Of a stretch of 64,000 nucleotides of DNA, positions 11,690 to 22,143 are shown piece by piece (the stretch's first letter is position 1; every line of letters starts with the position of its first letter). A model generated the notes under the pieces. The model had not been told where the DNA came from and searched no databases. It was given only the letters and a program-made list of their open reading frames with translations. This stretch comes from Limnoperna fortunei (lineage: Eukaryota; Mollusca; Bivalvia; Mytilida; Modiolidae), in the NCBI GenBank assembly GCA_944474755.1, contig OX104122.1, positions 21,353,714 to 21,417,713 of the forward strand. Direction: 5' to 3'. A program made the translations under genes and the position numbers.

Positions 11690-12363
11690 GCCACCGCCTT
11701 CTTAACAGCTTGTAACTGAACAACTTTTGTAGTAAGATTTACAAGATATGATCAAGTAATCAGAAGAATGACGACAAGCTTGTTAAGGGCTCGGCATGAC
11801 CAGCCGATTGACCGAACCGGGTCCATCCGGTCTCCCGTCTAGTTGAAGTCAGGGCCAAAGTGGTGTATTGAAAATCAAACCCGCTGACCCGCACTAATGG
11901 ATGCAGCAGAGAGTGATCTCTCAACCACCAGGATCCCTTCCTCCACCATAACGGGTTGCAACACACGGCAAACATGTCGCCTCTATAAAGCTGAGGAAGC
12001 TTTGCCCTTCAGCCACCGCCTTCTTAGCAAATCCTGTAAGGAAGCCGTCTATCAAATTGTATATACATTTCGTGGATCAGTTTGAAGGACAATAATGCAA
12101 CAGAGTAGCTTAAATGATAAGGATTCACAAAGGGCAAGACGTGACATGCCGATTCATCGAAGTCAGGGCTAACTCGATTTCCCGTCTAGAAAAAGTAAGG
12201 GTTCAGTAAGTTATCGGGACCATTTACCCGGCCTACTGAAATCTCGTCCTGTAATCGACACGGGTCGCAACACACGGCAAGTGTTGCCTCTGTTAGCAGA
12301 CTCTTACTGCAGGCTGAGGAAGCCGTGGGCCTATTCTCCTGTGCCCCGGGTCCCACACGGGGT
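11690..12363 (-). repeat. LINE 5' UTR, two tandem monomers
   Basis: Two diverged units (11690-12011 and 12012-12363) share gccaccgccttctta, tcccgtctag, an acacggcaa/gcctct block and gctgaggaagc in the same order. On the element's own strand they precede ORF1, so they are tandem 5' UTR monomers, similar in layout to promoter monomers of mouse L1. Promoter activity is inference. Confidence 0.65.
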
Positions 12364-12372
12364 TAAATAAAG

Positions 12373-12766
12373 GCATTTATACATTATCTATTTTAACACT
12401 ATCGCCAATAGTTTTGAAAGAAATACTCTTAAAAAAGTGCGCGCAAATGCGTTACAGATATAAATTTATGTTTTAATATAAGTCTCTAAACATTATCCCT
12501 CGAGAATGAACACCGCTGAAAATGTTATGAAAAATGTTTTAAAAAATTTATGATTATTAAACCGAATTTATCAATAAAAATAAAAACCGTATTTAAGCTA
12601 CAATAACGTACAGCTTTTCTACATTTCTACATTAATATTTTCTGCAAACACGGACAAAGTTAAGAAACATAATAAAAGTAATGAGTAATACAATTATTTA
12701 ATTATATCAGAAACTGTTAATGTTTTATACAGGACGTCGAAATACATTTAATATTGACATTTAAGG
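12373..12766. other. Intron sequence, nothing recognised
   Basis: AT-rich spacer between the LINE and a foldback element, with no gene or repeat seen. Confidence 0.4.
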
Positions 12767-12907
12767 ATTAACTACAACAAATATTTTCTCCATCGAGGGA
12801 TAACCAAATTTCCGTTTTGCACATTGCATAATCCGCGTATTATATTAAATGTGCACAGCGGAAATTTTGTTATACCTCGATGGAGAAAATATTTTTTTGT
12901 AGTTAAT
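12767..12907. mobile_element. Foldback MITE, about 48-bp inverted arms
   Basis: attaactacaacaaatattt through tttccg on the left is mirrored by cggaaatttt through gtagttaat on the right with few mismatches. The centre also carries gcacatt/aatgtgc. The structure is that of a short non-autonomous DNA transposon. I could not define a target duplication. Confidence 0.7.
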
Positions 12908-13854
12908 ACTTATAAATTTTTTTCAAACAATAGAATAAACTCAACAATTTTATTTGTGTAACTGGACATTTTTTAACAAAGAGATCAATACAAAAACTGT
13001 TAGTTTCCGCGGAGTAATATATGACGTCAAAGGGTGCGTGTCTCCATGACGATCAATTTTGTTTTTCATCCTCTGATAGAAAATATTTTCCAGCCAATCA
13101 AAAGTATTCTTGCAAAATTTATTTATTTTAGTTGTTCTATTTGTTCATGAATTTGAATCTTTAAAATATTTAAAACACCAAATACATTCATGTTTGTTTT
13201 CTTCTCAGCATCTTTTGTTGTTCAAACGAATCAGGTATTAACCTAGGCACATGTTGTGTAATAGGTTACAAGGTAATCTTGCCTCACTAATAAAATACTA
13301 TTGATGACACTATCCGGTGTTTTAAGTTATAAGCCATATTTTATACTATATATAATAATAATATACACGGATTAATATTGCGTAATATTATTAATGTTAG
13401 ATATTTTCTTTATTTTGATTTGTCTAACGATACCACGTGCTCATCTTGTATTTCTTTGGGCACGTATAATATATTTCCAACGATATTTTGTTATGCTGCA
13501 TATCTACAAAACACGTTACTAAAAATAGATTTCAAAAATTCCAAAAGTTAAATCGGCATATCACATAAATAGAATTTTCCAACGATATTTTGTTTTTGTT
13601 GAATTATAAAAATTGGTAACAAGAAATGAGGAGTTTTATTCAGCATGTTTATTATATGGTTTGGTTCTATTTTGTTAAATTTTATGTAGAAAAACGGGTC
13701 TGTTGTATTTTGTGATGTAGAATACTTGTCATAGAACAATTATACATTCATTAAGTATGTACACTCGTAATCATATTACATTTTAAAAATCTGTCAAACA
13801 AATGGTGTGCACACAAAAAATGAAATATTGTTCAACAATAGGTTATATTAAGAT
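12908..13854. other. Intron sequence, nothing recognised
   Basis: AT-rich intron sequence. The short frame at 13548-13739 has no family resemblance. Confidence 0.4.
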
Positions 13855-13862
13855 TCGGTCAA

Positions 13863-13954
13863 TACGAGAATATATCGACCAACAGATGAATATCGACCTC
13901 GGGACTGCATCCTCAGTCGATATGCAAATCTGTTTGGTCTATATATTCTCGTAT
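13863..13954. repeat. Palindromic repeat, tacgagaatata arms
   Basis: The left arm tacgagaatatatcgacc and the right arm ggtctatatattctcgta pair, and the next inner stretch (aacagatgaatatcgac / gtcgatatgcaaatctgt) also pairs with small bulges. A short GC-richer loop separates them. It is probably a short foldback MITE. Confidence 0.65.
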
Positions 13955-14218
13955 CGACCTCATACCAAAGCTATAATTGTATAATATTATTTTGTAATCA
14001 ATACATGATTATGGATTTATGCGCAATGTCTTCTAGCATAAAGTAAACTCCCCCCTCCCCCGCCCGGTCGTCACTTAATTATAATGGTGTATTTTTCTAA
14101 TTATCTACAATGACAAGCAATAGAGATTGTTAAAATCATTCCACAGAAGGCAAAGTACCTCAGAAAGACCAGCTCATAATGAATCTTATCGCACGAGACT
14201 GAATCGGTGAAAAAAAAC

Positions 14219-14376
14219 ATCATGCATAAAATAAATAAGCATCGCGATACTTGTTAAAAGCATCGCGATACTTGTTAAAAGCATCGCGATACTTTTTAAA
14301 AACATCGCGATGTTTTTTAAAAGTATCGTGATGCTTTTAACAGGTACCGCGGTGCTTATTTATTTTATGCATGATA
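14219..14376. repeat. Palindrome built from 21-nt TCGCGA units
   Basis: Outer arms atcatgcataaaataaataagc and gcttatttattttatgcatgat enclose about six units of 21 nt. Units at 14239, 14260 and 14281 read gcatcgcgatacttgttaaa with small changes; those at 14302, 14323 and 14344 run as the reverse complement. Each unit carries a TCGCGA core or a mutated version, so small palindromes are nested in one large palindrome. No reading frame is present. Confidence 0.8.
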
Positions 14377-14383
14377 TTTTATT

Positions 14384-14590
14384 TCATCGCGAGCATCGCG
14401 ATAGAAAAAAGCAAACGATAGAAACATTACAATTGTGACACGATCGGTTCGGTAGATGAAAAAAGCAAGCCGATGCTTTTTAAAAGTATGCCGATACTTT
14501 TTACACTATGCATAAAGTTTTTTCCATCGCGATGCTTATAGCAAGTATCGCTATGCTTTTGACAAGTATTACGATGCTTTTAACAAATAA
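14384..14590. repeat. Scattered 21-nt TCGCGA units
   Basis: Further copies or half-copies of the 21-nt unit (catcgcgagcatcgcgatag, catcgcgatgcttatagcaa, tattacgatgcttttaacaa) continue past the palindrome, separated by unrelated sequence. They look like degraded pieces of the same array. Confidence 0.6.
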
Positions 14591-14604
14591 AAATAGAATA
14601 GAAT

Positions 14605-15262
14605 TTACTACGCCAGACGCGCGTTTAGTCTAATCAAGACTCATCAGTGGCGCGTATCAAGTGCAAGTATCGCGATGCTTTTAAAAGGTATCGCGATAGA
14701 AAAATGCAAGCCGATAAAAACATGACAATTGGGACATGAACGGTCACTGATACAGGAGAACCGTGAAACCCAACCAATATTTAAAATCCAAACGAATGAG
14801 ATGCTGTAGAGCTTTAATCACCAAAATTCCAAAACGTTATTCCAAAATCCAACTAACGCTATCTACATCTTGAAAATAGAAAAACCTTAGAGTTAAAATA
14901 ATTTTAGAAATTTCAGGGCAGTAAATTTAGACAATGGCTATATCAAAGAAAGAATAGATGATATTCATGTCAGCACCGAAGTGTGACTACTGGGCTGGTG
15001 ATACCCTCCGGGACTAACAGTCCACCAGCAGAGGCATCGACCCAGTGGTTGCAAATAAAATTTCATCAAAGATACCAATGTTAATAGAATTTACTACGCC
15101 AGACGCGCGTTTCGTCTAATCAAGACTCATTCAGTGGCGCATATCAAGTTCAAGGATCGCGATGCTTTTAAATACTAGTAGTATCACGATAGAAAAATGC
15201 AAACCGATAAAAACATCACAATTGGGACATGAACGGCCACTGATACAGGAGAACCGTGAAAC
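14605..15262 (+). repeat. Mussel-type repeat flanked by 165-bp direct copies
   Basis: 14605-14768 and 15088-15262 are direct copies beginning tttactacgccagacgcgcg, each with aagactcat(t)cagtggcgc, TCGCGA-type words and ctgatacaggagaaccgtga. Between them lies a stretch with gactactgggctggtgat and gcatcgacccagtgg. From memory this unit is highly abundant in Mytilus genomic sequence, and it is my main clue to the organism. Confidence 0.7.
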
Positions 15263-15762
15263 TGTCAGACGATCGACAGAAATGAACATCCTTGTTCATT
15301 TTGAACATCCTTGTTCATTTAGGTACAAGTCGCACACAACTTGTGTCGGGCTGAATTCACAAGCCCTGTGAAATTTATAACATGTCTGTCTGTCGGTTAT
15401 AATAAGGTGCGATAACGTTTAGTTTGAATTATTGCACATTATTTACGATTTCATTTCCGCACTATGACTATTGATTTAATAAATAAAAACCTGTAATATT
15501 GCTAACGTATTGAAAAAAAAACATTTTATTATTTTACAACATAACCAAAAATGGGTGCACAGTAACACACTTTACGCAAATACTTTTTATTTTAGTTTTT
15601 ATTATCGCTTTTGAAATATCTGCTCTATTTTGAGTTTCCAATAAGCGTTTAAAATATGTAACCAGATAAACTAGCACTTCAAAACAGGAAAAGTCTGAAC
15701 AGGTTAGTTTTTGTACTGATTTTTACTCGACCAGCCTGAATCTGTCTGTACTCGGCCCAGTC
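15263..15762. other. Intron spacer before the Polinton derivative
   Basis: Contains a small tandem repeat (aacatccttgttcatttt twice, near 15286-15320) and otherwise AT-rich sequence. No gene was seen. Confidence 0.4.
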
Positions 15763-15768
15763 AATAGT

Positions 15769-16773
15769 AGGGTGTGATCAATTTTAGTCAACCCAAAAAC
15801 GCGTGGTGCTGTGGTGCTCCCAAATATGGGCATGCCCCGCCCCTTTCTATATACTGGAAGTATGTGCGTCATCAAAGATTCCATCATCGCGCAAAACCTT
15901 ATACGTTTCCGATGACGCCACCGGAAGTAAACGAGGCATCGGAGATTCCATCATCGCGCAAACCTTATTTGGTCAACCAATTCCAACACGATGAGTCATC
16001 GTGTCGACGTCTGCTAATAAGCGATATCTAAAACATTTTATTGGTACGATAAATTATTTCAAACATAGCGCCGATTATCGATCCGGTCATAACACGTCAG
16101 TGAACCTATTTATAGCCTATACGATTAATCTTTCACGTTCGATTAAATCAACATGTGGAGCTTATCTTCAAATCTGTTATATGAAATATCATGCAGTTCT
16201 CATATTTACTTGTCTATGATCATTTACAATATTCCTTCTCTAAAAATTTAATTTTTATTATTTTCTACATCTCTCTGTATATAAACAGAAAAAATTTATT
16301 TGAAGCGTTGGTAGTTCGGTTAATAATTATTTTAATTAATATATCTAAACCCTTAATTTATTGATGAAACAATTAAATATTTCAAACATAGCACCGAAAA
16401 GCGATCCAGTCATACACGTTATGGTCAGTTTCTAGAGATTAAATGTTTCTTAATAGCGGACGATACTTAATTATATTATCCTCAGATTACCCTTCAACGA
16501 TTAATCTTTCACGGAAATCTGTTTGATTTTATCAACACTATGCTTGTGGTATATAAACAGATACAATTTTAAACGGTGGTATTTCTGTAAATAATTATTT
16601 ATATAGGAATTAATTACCATTCGGTTTTTTAAGCGGTATCATTATTTATTGATTAAACAATATTTCTAAACGGCAAAATCGATACGATGATAGAAATGAC
16701 TTTTATTAATAATGACATATATTTAATGCAAGAATATATACAATGATAGAGTCATTGGTACGGGTCTTTCGGT
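15769..16773 (+). repeat. Polinton left inverted arm
   Basis: About 1 kb, mirrored by 21361-22141 plus 23498-23833. The outer part carries repeated attccatcatcgcgcaaa-like words (15885 and 15950) and the inner part runs to tcattggtacgggtctttcgg. The left arm lacks about 140 bp present in the right arm near 16019. Confidence 0.8.
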
Positions 16774-17068
16774 GTGTTCTCTATAATCAGCGGATCTCCA
16801 CCAGAAAGTTCGTTCACTATGTCCTCCATGCTAAAGTTCTTGTATCTGTATTTGACGAAATAAACGCAGTACAGGCCTCAACTATCTCCATCCTCGGGTT
16901 GCACTTGCACTCTGCTAAACTTGTATTGGTGTCCATTGACGATCACTACGTTTCTGAAGCCTGGATGATACGTTTCCGGAGATCTTCCAAACGAATCGAA
17001 AAATTCGGATGGACCATTGAGTGGGAAATGAAACGCCGCCACCACCACCGACAGCGCCACCACCACCA
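16752..17068 (-). pseudogene. Polinton cysteine protease tail, broken copy
   Basis: Minus-strand inverted copy of the protease C-terminal half at 17764-18036. The conserved run FHFPLNGPSEFFDSFGR and VQVQPEDGDS is intact, but the catalytic-cysteine codon is TGA where the other copy has TGT, so translation would stop exactly at the nucleophile. Downstream GLYC and NFSMEDIVNE are recognisable, and the frame ends at 16752-16754. Because no LINE is inserted in this arm, it preserves the original C-terminus. The amino half with the catalytic histidine is missing, as in the other copy. Confidence 0.75.
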
Positions 17069-17192
17069 CCACTGCCACCACCTTCACCACCATCACCACC
17101 ACTGCCGCCACCACCACCAGACTATTGGAATTTATAGTCACTGGGAATGAAAGTTTATAAGAGGAGGGTGGTTGATATGCCTTTCATCCACC
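17069..17192. repeat. GGT-type trinucleotide tract (left)
   Basis: An imperfect trinucleotide run (ccaccaccac on the plus strand), mirrored at 17690-17763. On the protease strand it would encode glycine in one frame and valine in another, so the long His- or Val-rich frames across it are artefacts of composition. Confidence 0.7.
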
Positions 17193-17594
17193 ATGGACGA
17201 GTTTTACTTATTCGTCAATAGCTATGATTCTTTGAATCTGTTCCCTCAAAACAAGGGCGGACAATTTAGAATAGAGCTGCCCAAGACTTACTCAATGGAC
17301 GGGGAGTGGGAATGTGCCTAACTGGAGATGACGTTCTTTCCAGCATTCGAAAGACCGTCGGAAAGGCTCTACGTCTGTTGTGATTACGTCCAGGACACGT
17401 TCCTGTCACTACTACAGTCCGTGGCAGTACGCGAGGAAGAGATGAGGGAGGCGATCTTTGAGAGAGCAATTTATATGGCGGTCAAAAGCGGTAACATGAA
17501 GAGACTGGAAATCACCTTAAGAGACGACCGATTACAAGTATGTCGGTGCAAGGATGACCACGTGATATGTAGTAGTGATAGGAACGTGTCCTGA
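17193..17594 (+). pseudogene. Polinton-associated protein, shortened, one in-frame stop
   Basis: The frame starts at ATG 17193 and runs 134 codons to TGA at 17592-17594, with one TAA at 17319-17321. The N-terminus (MDEFYLFVNSYDSLNLFP, then MDGEWE) has the pattern F.L...S...LFP.N...F...LP....L.GEWE that I remember from uncharacterised animal Polinton proteins. After the stop, RLYVCCDYV and a MKRLEITLRDD-like end correspond to the C-terminal half, so the middle of a protein usually near 300 residues seems to be deleted. It spans the axis of the palindrome, and its 3' half is partly repeated in inverse at 17566-17653. Function unknown; a structural or virion-related role is only inference. Confidence 0.55.
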
Positions 17595-17653
17595 CGTAAG
17601 ACCATCCCCCTAGCACATCACAACAGACGTAGAGCCTTTTCGACGGTCCTCTT
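17349..17653. repeat. Centre of the Polinton palindrome
   Basis: 17349-17423 (gaccgtcggaaaggctctac ... cctgtcactactacag) pairs with 17566-17653 (tagtagtgataggaacgtgt ... gtagagccttttcgacggtc). About 140 bp in the middle appear once only and hold the axis. Confidence 0.75.
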
Positions 17654-17763
17654 ATAAACTTTCATTCCCAGGGACTATAAATTCCAATAGTCTGGTGGTG
17701 GTGGTGGTGACGGTGGTGAAGGTGATAGCAGTGTTGGTGGCGGTGGCGGTGGTGGTGGCGGCG

Positions 17764-18036
17764 TTTCATTACCCACTCAATGGTCCATCCGAATTTTTCA
17801 ATTCGTTTGGAAGAGCTTTGGAATCGTATCATCCACGCTTCAGAAACGTACTGATCATGAACGGACCACCATACAAGTTTAGCAGAGTGCAAGTGCAACC
17901 CGAGGATGGAGATAGTTGTGGCCTGTACTGCGTTCATTTCGTCAAATACAGATACAAGAACTTTAGCATGGAGGACATAGTGAACGAATTTTCTGGTGGA
18001 GATCCGCTAATTATAGAGAACAAACTGAAAGTCTGA
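17764..18036 (+). pseudogene. Polinton adenain-like cysteine protease, C-terminal part
   Basis: This is the C-terminal half of a protease related to adenovirus protease, which in Polintons is thought to process capsid proteins. The frame starts as FHYPLNGPSEFFNSFGR, continues to VQVQPEDGDSCGLYC with the catalytic cysteine and the C-G-L/F-x-C signature, then NFSMEDIVNEFSGGD. The upstream glycine/valine tract (17690-17763) is a GGT repeat and not protease; the catalytic histidine region is absent, so the enzyme cannot be complete. The last codons are foreign: a LINE inserted at 18032 supplies the final Val and stop. The inverted partner at 16752-17068 shows the longer original tail. Confidence 0.7.
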
Positions 18037-18781
18037 TGCTCAATACTGGAATAAATTTGAGTCAAATATTCAACCAGTATTGGACTTAAATATTCCTATA
18101 TTTCTAGGCGGGGACTTTAATACTGATTTAAATAATCCAAATAGTAAGCATTTAAGTAATCTTTTCTCATGCCTTAATTTAGTAAATGTTGTAAAGAAAC
18201 CTACACGAATTACTGGATACTAAGCTACATGTATAGATCTCTTTATAACTAACAGACCAAACCTAATAAGTGATGTTGATGTCTCCACTAACTTTTGTAG
18301 TGACCACTGTCCAGTTATTGTAGATATCAATATAAAAGTTAACAAACAACTGTGTTTCAAAAGAGTAATTAAAATATATGATAAAGCCAATTATACTACT
18401 ATTATCAATGAAATGCAGAGTAAGGATTGAAATGTTATATTCAAAGGGAACCCTGTGAATGAGAATTATTCCAATTTTCTCAGTATTTTAAATGATAGTT
18501 GTGAAAAAAATATCCCATCAAAAACTATCACTGTAATACCCCATGATAAGCCATTCATGAATTCTAATATAAGAAAAGAGATACAAAAGAGGGATAGGGC
18601 TCACTATAGACCAAACAAAAGTAATAAAATGGAACACTGGGAAAAATATAGAAAACTGCGAAATAATGTAATCAAATTAGTTAGAGAGAAATTGACTTCA
18701 CAATTGACTGATAAAACTATTCTCCCCAGGAAAATGGTGGAGGATAGCTAAGTCAGTTTGTAATTAAACAAGTGTGAAAAA

Positions 18782-19919
18782 GTGTCCCAACCCCTGAGGC
18801 ATGAAGGTAGAATCATTGTTCATCCTTCTGAGAAGTGTGAAATCTTTAATAAATTTTTCAGTGATATTTTTCATATTGGGGAAGAACTAGATTTACCAAA
18901 CACAAATATACATGTTATTTCTGAAAATATATGTCCTGATCTACAGATAACTGAGGATGAGGTCAGAGATCAATTAGAGATATTAAATTGTAGTAAACCT
19001 AGTGGTCCCGATGGTGTGGCACCTAAACTCCTACGTAACATCCCAAGTTCTATTGTTAAACCACTTACAATACTATTCAATCAATCAATACAGAGTGGAC
19101 GTCTTCCTTATATTTGGAAACGCTCACTTGTAACACCAGTTTACAAAAATAAGGGTTCAAAATCTGTTGTCTCAAATTTCCGACCAATATCTCTTACTTG
19201 TGTCTTGTGTAAAGTAGTGGAAAAAATTATAGTTAAACATTTACATAACTATATGCTTGAACAATGCCCTATTACAGAACATCAGTCAGGGTTTCAACCC
19301 AAGGACTCAACTATTAATCAACTTCTTAAGATATATCACACTATAATTAGCAACTTAGATGTGGGAAAAGACATTAGATTTGTATTCTGTAATGTTTCAA
19401 AAGCATTTGACAGATTATGGCATAAAGGGCTTCTACATAAGTTAAATAAAATGGGGATTTCAGGAAAATTGCAAAATTGGATATCTGACTATTTACAGAA
19501 TAGAGAACAAAAAGTAGTCCTTGATGGTTTTAATTCAGTTTGGGAAGAGGTTGATGCAGGTGTCCCTCAGGGATCAGTACTTGGTCCTTTTCTGTTCCTA
19601 ATATATATATAAACGATATTACTGAGGGTACTGATTGTGGAATAAAACACTTTTTGCTGATGATACATCACTGCTCGTAATAGTGGATAATAATAACTAC
19701 ATAGAAGCAGCAAATAAATTAAATGCTAACTTAGCTTCTATACATGATTGGTCTAAGAAATGGGCTTTAAAGTTTAATCCTGATAAAACAGAGTCACTTC
19801 TTTTTAGCAGGAAGAAAGTTAACCATTCTCCAATCTACTGTGGTAATCCAGACAATACTGTAAAAGATGTAACCTCCCATTGTCATTTAGGTCTTGAATT
19901 CCAAAGTGATTGTAAATAG
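18782..19919 (+). pseudogene. LINE reverse transcriptase, frameshifted
   Basis: Two overlapping pieces carry the RT. 18782-19612 holds motifs through GVPQGSVLGPFLFLIYI, and 19635-19919 continues with LFADDTSLLV in another frame, so a shift lies between about 19600 and 19640. The catalytic ADD is present, but the protein cannot be made in one piece. Confidence 0.8.
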
Positions 19920-20819
19920 AATAGTCATATAAATAAAATATATAACAAAGCATGTGAGGGTTTAAATATACTTAGAATGCTTAAATACCAAGTGAACAGA
20001 AATGTACTAATAACTATTTACATGTCATTTATTCGACCAATTTTATAATATGCTGATGTTGTATGGGATAACTGTACAACTTATGAAGCTAATCTATTGT
20101 AGACTGTGCAAATTGAGGCAGGCAGAATTATCACTGGTTTAAGAATAAACTCGTCTAAAACTAAAGTTTATGAAGAACTTGGATGGGAGCCTTTTTATAA
20201 GAGAAGAGAAAAACATAAACTTATATTATTATATAAGATTATGCACGGCTTAACGCCACAATATTTATTTGATATTATACAACCATTTACAGTCAATATT
20301 CATAACTATAATCTGAGAAATGCTATTTCAGAGAGTAATTTTAGAATTCCTTTTTGTTATTCTGTATCTTATGATAAGAGTTTTATTCCAAACACTCTTA
20401 AACTTTAGAATAATCTTCCAGAGTCAATTAAAACAAGTCCCTCCATTGAAATATTTAAGAAAAGGTTAAAATCTGATGTACTGGCTTGTCCTGAATATTT
20501 CAATGAAGGAAATTGAAAAGAAAATATAATACTCTGTCAGATGCGAAATCATGCCAGTAATCTGAATAAACACTTACTATGTCATCATTTATCTGATAGT
20601 TCTCCCTGTCCTCGTTGTAACCCTCCAAATGAAGATCCCAGCCATTTTTTCATTATTGCCCCTCTTATAGCATTCAGAGACAAAATCTTCTGAATACATT
20701 TGCAACTTTAAATAGTGACTTTAACATTCAAAATATTTTATATGGCAGTCCAATTTGTAATAATGAACAAAATAAAACTTTGTTCCTGTCTGTGCATGGT
20801 TTCATAAAAGGAAGTAAAA

Positions 20820-20850
20820 GATTTAATTAATTAGTTAATTAATTAATTAA
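20820..20850. repeat. attaattaatt simple repeat
   Basis: A short ttaa-rich tetranucleotide run in the 3' part of the inserted LINE. It has no other feature. Confidence 0.6.
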
Positions 20851-22143
20851 TAGTGATTCAGGTATATAAATGAATATTAATTAATATTATTAATGCATTT
20901 ATCATTCGAGAGCACTAATGATAATTATGATGACTAAAATATTATGTGTTATTTCTCTATTTTGTTTGTATATATGTTTGTTCTGTGTATTTATTTATTA
21001 TTACTAGTTATCTATCATCTATATTTCCTTGCGATTTTTTCTCTCATGTACTCGAAAAGCCACAGATCTCACATTCCATATCCTTGCTTGGAATCTATTT
21101 ACATTTGGTTATGATATATACATGTAAATCATCAGTTATTTGTCTTTATTTTTCTAATAACAATTACAAAGAAACATTATAATAACTGAGATTTTTGGCT
21201 TACAATAGAATTTGAGTTGTCTTCCTTTGACTTAATTATGACATGTCTGTGCCATTGTTTGATGTTACAATGCAAAGGATATATATAGGCCTGGTCCTCC
21301 TATGCAATCCAATTCATGTATTTCATGAATAAAATATGTTTAAATCAAATCAACCGAAAGACCCGTACCAATGACTCTATTATTGTATATATTCGTGTAT
21401 TAAATATATGTCATTATTAATAAAAGTCATCTCTATCATCGTGTCGATTTCGCCATTTAGAAATATTGTTTAACCAATAAATAATGATACCGCTTAAAAA
21501 ACCGAATGGTAATTAATTCCTATATAAATAATTATTAACAGAAATACCACTGTTCAAAATTTTATCTGTTTATATACCACAAGCATAGTGTTGATTAAAT
21601 CATACAGATGTCCGTGAAAGATTAATCGTTGAAGGCTAATCTGAGGATAATATAATAAAGTATCGTCCGCTATTTAGAGACATTTAATCTCTAGAAACTG
21701 ACCATAAGGTGTATGACAGGATCGCTTTTCGGCGATGTTTGAAATATTTAATTGTTTCATCAATAAATTAAGGGTTTAGATATATTAATTAAAATAATTA
21801 TTAACAGAACTACCAACGCTTCAAATAAATTGTTTCTGTTTATATACAGAGAGATGTAGACAATAATAAAAATGAAATTTTTAGAGAAGGAATATTGTTA
21901 ATGATCATGATAGACAAGTAAATATGAGAACTACATGATATTTCATATAACAGATTTGAAGATAAGCTCCACATGTTGATTTAATCGAACGTGAAAGATT
22001 AATCGTATAGGCTATAAATAGGTTCACTGACGTGTTATGACCGGATCGATAATCGGCGCTATGTTTGAAATAATTTATCGTACCAATAAAATGTTTTAGA
22101 TATCGTTTAATTAAGCGAATGGGAATTAATTCCTTAAAATATA

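Larger units (their letters stand above)
6256..12363 (-). mobile_element. Full-length RNase H-bearing LINE (I/Nimb-like)
   Basis: A complete non-LTR retrotransposon on the minus strand. It has a 5' UTR with two tandem units (11690-12363), ORF1 with zinc knuckles (10159-11598), ORF2 with endonuclease, reverse transcriptase and RNase H (6479-10159), a short 3' UTR and a hairpin tail ending in repeated atcaatca. It is flanked by a perfect 9-bp target duplication, taaataaag, at 6247-6255 and 12364-12372, which fixes both ends and shows insertion by target-primed reverse transcription without 5' truncation. An RNase H domain after the RT is typical of the I group (I, Nimb and relatives). Only three in-frame stops and no frameshift were found in ORF2, so it is young but dead. 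It sits in the long Ig-gene intron, in the same orientation as the gene. Confidence 0.9.
18032..21351 (+). mobile_element. 5'-truncated LINE inserted in the Polinton
   Basis: Flanked by aactgaaag (18023-18031) and aaccgaaag (21352-21360), a 9-bp target duplication with one mismatch. The element begins inside the endonuclease (FLGGDFNTDLN) and reads through a reverse transcriptase (SKPSGPDGVAPKLL, FRPISLTCVLCKVVEK, VSKAFDRLWHKGL, GVPQGSVLGPFLF, LFADDTSLL) and a C-terminal Cys/His region near 20540-20660. A 3' end with aataaaatatgtttaaatca follows. Multiple stops and shifts (between 18221 and 18455, at 18751, 19612-19640, 19919 and 20408) make it dead. RT motifs place it in the Jockey/CR1-like assemblage; a finer assignment is not possible by eye. 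Confidence 0.85.

Noticed and set aside
14219..14376. Regular 21-nt repeats as a CRISPR-like array
   Set aside because: There are no spacers, the units switch orientation to form a palindrome, and the context is animal nuclear DNA.
16743..17150. Histidine-rich 135-codon frame on the plus strand
   Set aside because: It is the antisense reading of the GGT-type repeat and the inverted protease copy; the His run is composition only.
17662..17937. Minus-strand frame with a His-rich end
   Set aside because: Antisense shadow of the plus-strand protease copy and its trinucleotide tract.
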